Source: Ministeria vibrans ATCC 50519 (lineage: Eukaryota; Opisthokonta; Filasterea). From it: a stretch of 23,124 nucleotides of DNA. Position numbers and translations under genes: made by a program. The DNA lies in assembly GCA_943704425.1 (NCBI GenBank), contig CALSCP010000678.1:36426-59549 (forward strand), read 5' to 3'. The notes beneath the pieces are model-generated. The model was given only the letters and a program-made list of their open reading frames with translations, was not told the origin of the DNA and did no database searches. Positions 18,501 to 23,124 of the stretch are shown here, in pieces. Position 1 is the first letter of the stretch, and the number at the start of each line of letters is the position of its first letter.

Positions 18501-19900
18501 GCACTGGGAAGTGTGGCAACAAGGAACTCTGACGGTAGTGTAGGAGTGGGTGCTGCGCTCTGCGATGCACTGAGAGCTGCGGCAGCAAGGATGTCTGACG
18601 GTAGTGTAGAGGTGGGTGCTGCACTCTGCGATGCACTGGAAGCTGCGGCAGCAAGAATGTCTGACGGTAGTGTAGAGGTGGGTGCTGCGCTCTGTGATGC
18701 ACTGGGAGGTGTGGCAGGGGCAGCAAGATAAGTTTGTTGTTGTTGCTGCTGCTGCTGTTGTTGTTGTTTTGCCTTCGTCGTCTTTGACAAAGGGCTCTGC
18801 TTGGCCGGTTGAGATCGGGCGACAGGGATGGGGGAGGGCAAGGCCTTGGGAGTGGCGATGGTGTTGCGAGCTCCTGTCTGCTTCGAAGGCTTGGCCTTCT
18901 CCTTCTTCTTCGGCGTTGGCGGGGTTGTCGAGGTCAAAGGCCGTTGTTGTGAAGTGGAGACTACCGTGCGACTGGGCTGAGCCGATGCGGCTGGCTTAGC
19001 TCCGTTGGGCTGTAGAGGCTGAGGTTTGAGCGTCGAAGGGATTAATTGTTGTTGGTGGGGCTTGCCAGGCTGCGGTGTGGCAGCATGCACAGCAACGCGA
19101 GCAAGACTAAGCTGAGGCGCAAAGTGGGGCTTGGCGGCGGGAGACGTAGGTGGCGTCGAGACGGGAGTACGGGTTGGCGTCTGGCTCTGCGACGTGGCCT
19201 TCTTCGAAGCCTTCTTCTGCGACGATGGGGCGGTCCGAATCGCCGCAGAAGACGCTGGAGTTGCAACAGATGGCACAGCCTGAGCCACGCGCTTCTCTGC
19301 CTTTGTTTGGGGCGGTACGGGTGGTTTGGCGACAGAAACAGCGTTTGTTGTCGTCGTCGAAGCGACATTCGCCGCTTTCGCCTTCTTCCTCTGCTTCTTC
19401 TTCGTAGCCGCGTCGGTGACTTGAGGCAGGCCCTTTACGAGTGCTGCTGGAGTCACTAGAGATCTTGATTGGGGCGAAGAAGAGGCAGGAAGGACAACTT
19501 TTGCGGCGGCGGCTCCTTTTGCTTTTGCTGTGGTCGATAAGAAATGCGGAGTTGACAGCGCGACCGCCATCGTGCGCGCTTTTCCAGAGGAAGCCATAGG
19601 CGTCACAACAGATGCTGTGCTGGCGGAGGGTGCGGCTGGTGCGCTGCCTGTGACGTGCGGAGTTTGGTGACGCGATGTTTCAGTTTTCACAGCCGATGGA
19701 GGCGTCCCGAGTGGTGTAGGACGCGTAGGAGACAAGCCCACGCCGGGTGCTGGCAATGAGACGGGCGCAGAGGCGGGAGTGGTCCGATGAGAGGCGTCAG
19801 CGCTTGGCGGAGTTGATTTTAGTGCTGCTGCTCGCAGCTTTTTAGCTTGCCGTCGCGATAGAGTTGTGGGCCCCGGCAAGCATTCAGAAGGAGTGGACAT
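9599..19900 (-). CDS. Giant NO VEIN/sacsin-like protein with GHKL ATPase and DUF3883 domains, 3433 aa
   Basis: A single open frame without introns, unlike the split neighbours. Residues 1-378 are rich in Ala, Pro, Thr, Ser and Lys with basic clusters (PKKKEKAKPSK). Residues 379-389 are eleven Gln. Residues 400-641 are eleven 22-residue repeats (SA-x-QSAAPTxTxPSDILAA). A basic then acidic stretch (RRKRK.., SSSDEEE) falls near 975-1015. A GHKL/HATPase domain occupies about 1660-1830: FVFELVQNADDN is the N-box and GYTGNKGIGFKSVFR the glycine loop, the pattern of sacsin and plant NO VEIN. A second acidic patch lies near 2013-2037, and eight or nine Gly near 3160. Near the C-terminus GEPFDLKV (about 3345) and VCVEVKTT (about 3362) give the D...E-x-K core of DUF3883, a PD-(D/E)XK-like fold. 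Arabidopsis NO VEIN is about 2700 aa and nuclear. A nuclear or chaperone-like role here is inference; the domain calls are firm. Confidence 0.9.
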   Translation of the reverse strand: MSTPSECLPGPTTLSRRQAKKLRAAALKSTPPSADASHRTTPASAPVSLPAPGVGLSPTRPTPLGTPPSAVKTETSRHQTPHVTGSAPAAPSASTASVVTPMASSGKARTMAVALSTPHFLSTTAKAKGAAAAKVVLPASSSPQSRSLVTPAALVKGLPQVTDAATKKKQRKKAKAANVASTTTTNAVSVAKPPVPPQTKAEKRVAQAVPSVATPASSAAIRTAPSSQKKASKKATSQSQTPTRTPVSTPPTSPAAKPHFAPQLSLARVAVHAATPQPGKPHQQQLIPSTLKPQPLQPNGAKPAASAQPSRTVVSTSQQRPLTSTTPPTPKKKEKAKPSKQTGARNTIATPKALPSPIPVARSQPAKQSPLSKTTKAKQQQQQQQQQQQTYLAAPATPPSASQSAAPTSTLPSDILAAAASSASQSAAPTSTLPSDILAAAALSASQSAAPTPTLPSEFLVATLPSAPQSAAPTPTPPSDILAATPPSALQSAASASTPPSNILAATPPSAPQSAAPTPTPPSDILGATPPSAPQSAAPTSTLPSDILAAAAPSALQRAASAPTPPSDILAAAAPSASQSAAPTPTLPSEFLVATPPSAPQSAAPTSTLPSDILAATPSSLPQSAASTPQSHPDDIAAKHFRAPESAAPGPPLLPLQRAFPQPSAHPDPATPPQTRSVSRASASDTDSDIDVAASREARHLLRQTLSFSKVPFAQKPIFTSVIRQLRASRAHYPGLLCHRIHNSFLNQFNAINTTVFTFSNFVPLGTLHSLQATILNLNFFRDANVTRVCDLGFGQLVNHPSVRRIFALDLAPSISTDDDIPPVLSRDLWEFLETQRDTGAFRSTPELPYGIPFIDCILKFILSRDSSADLSDPARLLSSWGIHFDERAVRMRSIAVAVRARDECANAFIRSARLTSAYLSTEAAAQRLNDDAEHDHLELVSLFRSIDNSTRQLMAEAALLGDDRGETALSGDKRVARRKRKGGAGKYGNSEAERDLEEESSSDEEEQYNNSAGKSDALLAKERIVQQVVKHLTFAPIDRVTVERELETLTKAQPAMATIPKGSPLFRPVQLLRSLDLSALVRYALHMYRLHQASVRRDADALAHAHSLCFGGLSTQLESDLIDAVRSSLDWSNRSPLDNLTLLESLFLQRLGLHVTADLPCSFVDFAASHPRLKSAFDTCLLSTASAGAAAQGLSSSPTADVTSSAIDMTQTLASTTRAAVLDSVISALCSLLDASDASSLSPLALLLRLEETVVHEFSCTSFAALNVGSLFSLLLQSRDEIVGAVSTATLLYTTLEDLGTPQNLHATGHPASSNVSGSSADSCVLDMDRFMDSCEQSSHMHAAVAADDAQTRDTLRSQALDALQHAPVLVDLDVLLSWSTKYAATLSCSLADFVEFERGELMGHRGVSLAWLSSRTVLVRLPAPSVCTLVDFEQALKHRQGRQACAIVVATATVHHSTTSAVEMFRPSVPLHRATPSQDKTQFAATLLDAASALPSSSPTLFNTLIVPIFIQPLATDAALRRAVAVLIGENALTTHERVALFAAATGHFRVPEWLHVEQLFNAEPQLNTRARPSHALPTKLSITQQSTLTPAPSTSPLTTAINIAPTSSIDSDTPATVSLPALRSHVSCSDVCSAIALRLGTGLEEQLDEQGREQLKALRLLTMRSVRNLAAELYATDIHFVFELVQNADDNHYDARLRDVPSLDICLGHDAVVFANNEVGFSEMHVRALCNIAQSTKARNAAGYTGNKGIGFKSVFRVSSRPRIHSRQFHFEFNADAPHGLGYILPEPIASPPGWDPDASFTRIELPLDMTPAHTTREAIVCELKQRLSEIDTSLLLFLHRLRRLVIVDEFEGTRREMTRRDETDGQLRHIEERTLVADNDEGNASMVVTRTNVQSWLTVVLPLTPPDGLRDGVLETELVLAFPIRLADVHPQPVFAFLPLRDYGFAFIVQGDFQVPSSREAVDSGSPWNQWLREKIPCAVEAACAAFVERQLAFDERVAQRKQIERRAVQLVLDESDESSEDEEGEDDYVKKREGVVCETTEEETPLLDDPMNVFFASLPAPVGQLTEFFASTAQEIYAQLRQVACVPIAREVYVKPAQSVLRVPHLEKRIANALERVVEHHLKLSFVRSGIAVPLETAKALGVRQVDETLLIPLLPYISKACLEESDETDACVLLVWMLERIVQCNVSSLHRIEQQLRSVSFVPLATDRLISFTQAGRVYEDVGLHTNETSVSSAVQEVLRLRQGAVSLLHPHFRRAAATRPDAMRLMRRLGLVSLKTDRFVLEHVVPAMAHPSLGSATLVGMLRFAVTSCATIDLQVLAHEMKAAGAQLVDSDGECTSLSVAPTALHFPALFETQKDCYGVATWAPYWTCVSSLYVPNQNDADFSLWHTLFHHLGVTAFPQPETRCTELELDCALGVAKLSHTLRYANVSTEVHDAVLQLLRLDDREKEAAPTVWHVTIDDYGVPADLEGLLSTSVAARHGDVFLNCLSQHLDESTKRKCAHAVICVRSMDSDTDAESCPAAAKVPSVFSARLQTAPWYPPLACAPRHLILSDSSAADAVRPFGVDLGEPCPDPLVAVLLQVASRQATVESLLSLADAWLARHDTFRAPSIAALCTFYKALGEACRNSPSPDDAVSLVALRRCIFVPNHPEMVVPARPGGTFKSGRRVAPTGMLTGSFVTPVECVCHDMSGVIDAESSGVSDRLLETLRVNGFRVRSLKFYYGNVASQLFGSLGVPDGPSVAQYVRLANIAVSALQTGELSEAEALTAVCRILCNWDFSDSRAQRDCVFLLDEPDSDGDGETQPTVADRPEWRSLRERLAREAILPTFGKGDLMWRTLRDVDFYSREDNVRIDLVTLMQKEIAGMTKSEAECVAEQLDLTLLEQHTVRIFHRDVLVQNKDKILSRFLEEKLCVRPLAGSMVIQARTSGACVDVSATREVAALMGMLVRLTTELPSARLTLDGLAVVACAAIDEVLLLGSDDETRERFPPLVLRARNVMLDITSQKVFVRASLDTTERVCQLRNYLLDELYPELGDQRVASKRLAVFKSEKETQDASEKAELDAQLASLLLAKDTCLPSSSRARPTTDDADGDEDVSSTLLVLQVQRMREVRKEGEALGQAPPTGFQYAIGGVGVDGAPDGAERGGRGPVGSDSGGGGGGGGAEGTGLSTGGDASRTPSLPVTTNGNAEPSKGFDLERNASQSPVEEGGSSVVPVVEGDVISTTKTTGGPNSVHLGAAESLPMVASSSSSSSRATDRSDQHRASSFWLDVASAPMESMEEYLEDLSPSGGAFEPMLESDAMVMRLCDGTAQLGRWGEQYAQRCLATVHARVTWLNAESETGEPFDLKVHTNDGPDDSEVCVEVKTTTQANKNMFPISAQEIECALRLGERYWLCIVRVIDAATVRVQIVRWVSRRLGRELILGVALRS
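17978..18703 (-). repeat. 66-bp coding minisatellite (22-aa repeats) in the giant gene
   Basis: Ten well-kept 66-bp units run from 18703 down to 18044, with a decayed eleventh to 17978. The unit length is a multiple of three, so gain or loss of a unit keeps the reading frame. Each unit encodes SA-x-QSAAPT-x-T-x-PS-(D/E)-(I/F)-L-(A/V)-A followed by three variable residues. Variant units such as PSEFLVAT appear twice (third and ninth copies), which suggests duplication of blocks of several units. The array is free of stops in several other frames on both strands, which produces long shadow frames. Confidence 0.93.
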
Positions 19901-21035
<1,135 letters not shown>

Positions 21036-21171
21036 GAAGAAGAAAATTCGAAGAAAGACAGAGAAGGATGATAATGCACACTATTTTATACTAATAGCGC
21101 GGCAAAAAACCTGCGAGAAAGTCCTATATTTCGAAATGAGCTGAAGGTCTTTTTTGAGACGACGTTAAACG

Positions 21172-21177
21172 TTTATT
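21172..21177 (-). terminator. Poly(A) signal AATAAA for secreted copy B
   Basis: The minus-strand AATAAA lies about 88 nt after the stop codon at 21265-21267. It is the first such hexamer downstream of that gene. Confidence 0.4.
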
Positions 21178-21264
21178 CGAACAGTTGTCGATGTGTTCCT
21201 TAAAACCTAAACATAGATGATCATCTAAGTAGGAGCAGTACATACACAATCAGGATAAGCTTAC

Positions 21265-21887
21265 TTAGTACACCACTGTGCGGGTGCTCAGAACAGTACA
21301 GCTGGTCGAGCCAACCGCCTGTACGTCGCCTACAGACAAACCAGCGCCACCGGAAAAGCCACGCTTGAGGTCACAGTGATCGGTAGCGCCAGCAGCGTTC
21401 AGGCGCACCAACGCAGTTCCCGCGCCATTGTCAATGTGGTTTACGTAGAGCGCGGACGCTGAGTAGACATCCCATGTGAGATAATAAAATCCAGTGCTCA
21501 GCTGCAAAAAGCAAGAGCAAAAATGTTATTAATAATAACGTTATTAGGACAAAATGTCATAGTGAGGGTATTGGAAAACAATTAATTCAAAATAATTAAT
21601 AATATTAATAATAATTTATTATTATTATTATTATTTTAATTCACTACGGAATTGAATAATTCCCAGGTAAATTATTCAAATCCCTGTTTTTCATCCTATA
21701 TTACAATAATAATAATGCGTACCAAGACTGAGGAGTATCGATCATAGATCGTAGTGCTGACAGTTGCCGCTACTCGCAGGGGAGGCGACACATCGCTGGA
21801 GCAGTAGAAGTTGTACTGGCAACGTACACCGGCTGACACGAGTGACGCGCTGGAGCACAGAAAGACGAGGACAAGAGCAACTCGCAT
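21265..21887 (-). CDS. Small secreted Cys-containing protein, copy B (133 aa)
   Basis: Two exons, 21887-21723 and 21501-21265, join in phase 0 across a 221-nt AT-rich intron (gtacgc to tttgcag). A signal peptide (MRVALVLVFLCSSASLVSA) is followed by GVRCQYNFYCSSD; exon 2 begins LSTGFYYLTWDVYSAS and ends SCTVLSTRTVVY. It aligns with copy A (1234-1745) from RCQ to the end: same 31-residue spacing from RCQ to LSTG, the same Cys 39 residues after LSTG, then SGG, LSVGD and CTVL. The four shared Cys could form two disulfides. The single intron lies just before LSTG here but directly after RCQLE in copy A, so the introns are not at the same place. There is no recognised domain, and function is unknown. 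Copy B lacks the two extra Cys of copy A. A pyrimidine-poor ctcctgcag just upstream of the ATG hints at a 5' UTR intron. Confidence 0.78.
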
Positions 21888-22917
21888 ATTGAGTCAAAGT
21901 CTGCAGGAGAAAGTCAGAGGAGAAATGAGTGTATCAGCTAACTCAGATTCCCTCGAATTCGGACTTCACGGATTTCCAACGACAGAAATCTGCACCATTA
22001 AGTTGAAATCCGAAAACTTTCGTAACAGATTCATAACTCGAATGTCGGAGCACATGTGTCGCCAGCCACCGAAAACTCCACAAACAACACGCGCAACCCG
22101 ATCATGTCAACCCCTCAATAACAATGTGCTATAAGGCACGCTCCAATTCGATGGCGATTTTACTTAAACGCACAAAGTGTGAACGCAAATGTTTGCCTTC
22201 GTCTTTTTTTTTTTTTGAGAACATTCCGACAACACACGGAAACCCATAGATCCCGCGCACGCCAGCTGTCGCCGACCCCTGAAAACGGAATCACGTGACT
22301 CTTTACATCCTATGCTGCTTACTTTGAGAGCTGAAGAGCGTGCGTTTTTGTCAGGTATCGAAAAGGAGGAATTTTGCTCCTTTTTTGCGAAGGAAATGAA
22401 CAAAAAAATATTAATAAATAAATAATAGCTGTTATTCGTTATTGAATAACTATTATTGAGTACAGCTCTCGAGTCTCGACTCTCGAATCTCTATTTATTT
22501 TCTTTTACTTGTAACTTCCTTACTTGCAACTTGCAAGGCGGTCTAGCTGTGTCTTCGCGCGGTGCCTGTCGGGTGACTGTATCATTAATAAAATTAATGG
22601 GTTGTATATACACTCTACTTCCCTACTGGCGGTCCGCCGCAGAGGAGGAACTCGACGAACCGGCCCCAGGGATGTCATGCAACGGTCACCAGGTGGCAAG
22701 TGCGTGAACGGCTCCATTGCTCTTAGGGACTCAGTTAGGCACCACTGGGCTGAGTTTGGACTTCGTTTGGACTCCGTTTGGACTCACTAGGGAGTATGGC
22801 GTACCATTGCGATTGCCTCACTGGATAGCGATTGCACTTGTGCTTTTGTTGTAGATCTGGGTGACTGTGTATCATGATGGAATAAGGTTGTATTCTTCTT
22901 CTTCTATTTATTTTCCT
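21888..22917. other. Intergenic with repeat fragments, no gene accepted
   Basis: Positions 22361-22383 form a short hairpin (AAAAGGAG, 7-nt loop, CTCCTTTT) followed by a T run. Positions 22530-22790 are GC-richer, with no frame I recognise. GTTTGGACT units recur at 22754-22787 and resemble the GTTTGAACT units at 2546-2594. A GGGTGACTGT..ATCAT segment followed by an A-rich then GGTTGTAT stretch occurs at 22571 and again at 22859, the latter ending in (TTC)n. These look like worn retroelement 3' ends, but I could not prove it. Confidence 0.4.
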
Positions 22918-23124
22918 ATGGCGGGCCCAGCTTTTGCGCGCTTCAACATCTCCGCCGGCGCGTCGGTCGACACGTTCCGGTGTCGGGCGTGCGCAGCCAT
23001 CCCACAGCCACAACAACAACAACAACAACAACTGCAACAACCACCGCTGGAGAGCCCAGAACACTTCCTGCTCCACTGTGCTCACCCAGCGGTGTACCGA
23101 CACCGACACGACTCACTGGTTGGC
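22918..23124 (+). CDS. C-terminal zinc-knuckle region of a non-LTR retrotransposon protein, partial
   Basis: The frame stays open from 22918 to the right edge (69 codons) and continues beyond it. It encodes FRCRAC (Cys codons at 22981 and 22990), a Gln-rich linker, then SPEHFLLHCAHPAVYRHR. The spacing C-x2-C ... H-x4-C followed by an Arg is the cysteine-histidine motif found after the reverse transcriptase in many LINE-type polyproteins ('CR-x-C ... E-H-x-L-x-x-C'). The linker between the two halves contains seven Gln from a (CAA)n tract, longer than usual. The ATG at 22918 is unlikely to be the true start: no RT precedes it in the window, so this is a 5'-truncated copy or an exon behind an intron. 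A host gene with a captured knuckle is possible. Confidence 0.5.
   Translation, partial: MAGPAFARFNISAGASVDTFRCRACAAIPQPQQQQQQQLQQPPLESPEHFLLHCAHPAVYRHRHDSLVG

Noticed and set aside
17830-18731. Long repeat-rich frames (298 codons -, 226 codons +)
   Set aside because: They are alternative readings of the 66-bp coding repeat; a repeat length divisible by three keeps any stop-free frame open.
22361-22386. Hairpin followed by a T run, like an intrinsic terminator
   Set aside because: Intrinsic terminators are bacterial, this genome is clearly eukaryotic, and the 8-bp stem is AT-rich at its base; probably chance.
22164-22403. 79-codon minus-strand frame
   Set aside because: It crosses a homopolymer T/A run, has no motif, and lies in a region of repeat fragments.

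Overview
The window is nuclear DNA of a eukaryote, most likely a unicellular protist. Its genes are split by short GT-AG introns of 49 to 221 nt. AATAAA signals sit just past, or on, several stop codons. GC-rich coding blocks are separated by AT-rich spacers full of AAT/ATT runs, and microsatellites are long. I cannot name the lineage from the sequence alone. All exon joins below were made by hand from splice signals, reading frame and family motifs.

Layout, left to right. (1) The last two exons of an NADPH:quinone oxidoreductase of the zeta-crystallin/PIG3 type (125-441, +), behind a (CT)41(TG)12 tract that lies against a splice acceptor. (2) A 333-bp foldback element (541-873). (3) A small secreted Cys-containing protein (1234-1745, -). 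(4) A purine-rich spacer, then a decayed non-LTR retrotransposon (2612-3655, -) ending in an 18-bp tandem repeat. (5) A PARG-like macrodomain gene with the GGG-x7-QEE signature (4269-5369, -), divergent from a cyclophilin-type prolyl isomerase (5547-6232, +), with 177 bp between them. (6) A 13-exon secreted GH20 beta-hexosaminidase (6282-9092, -), convergent with the cyclophilin and only 49 bp from it. (7) A microsatellite spacer. (8) A 3433-codon open frame (9599-19900, -) for a giant NO VEIN/sacsin-like protein: a long Ala/Pro/Thr/Lys-rich N-terminus with eleven 22-residue repeats, a GHKL-type ATPase domain, and a C-terminal DUF3883 nuclease-like domain. (9) A (GA)49 tract and a purine-only minisatellite. 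(10) A second small secreted protein (21265-21887, -) that is a clear paralogue of the one at 1234-1745. (11) A retroelement zinc-knuckle end running off the right edge.

The genes look like unrelated housekeeping and secretory functions in a compact arrangement, not an operon or one pathway. The most novel items are the pair of secreted paralogues, which belong to no family I recognise, the giant repeat-bearing NO VEIN-like protein, and the foldback element.
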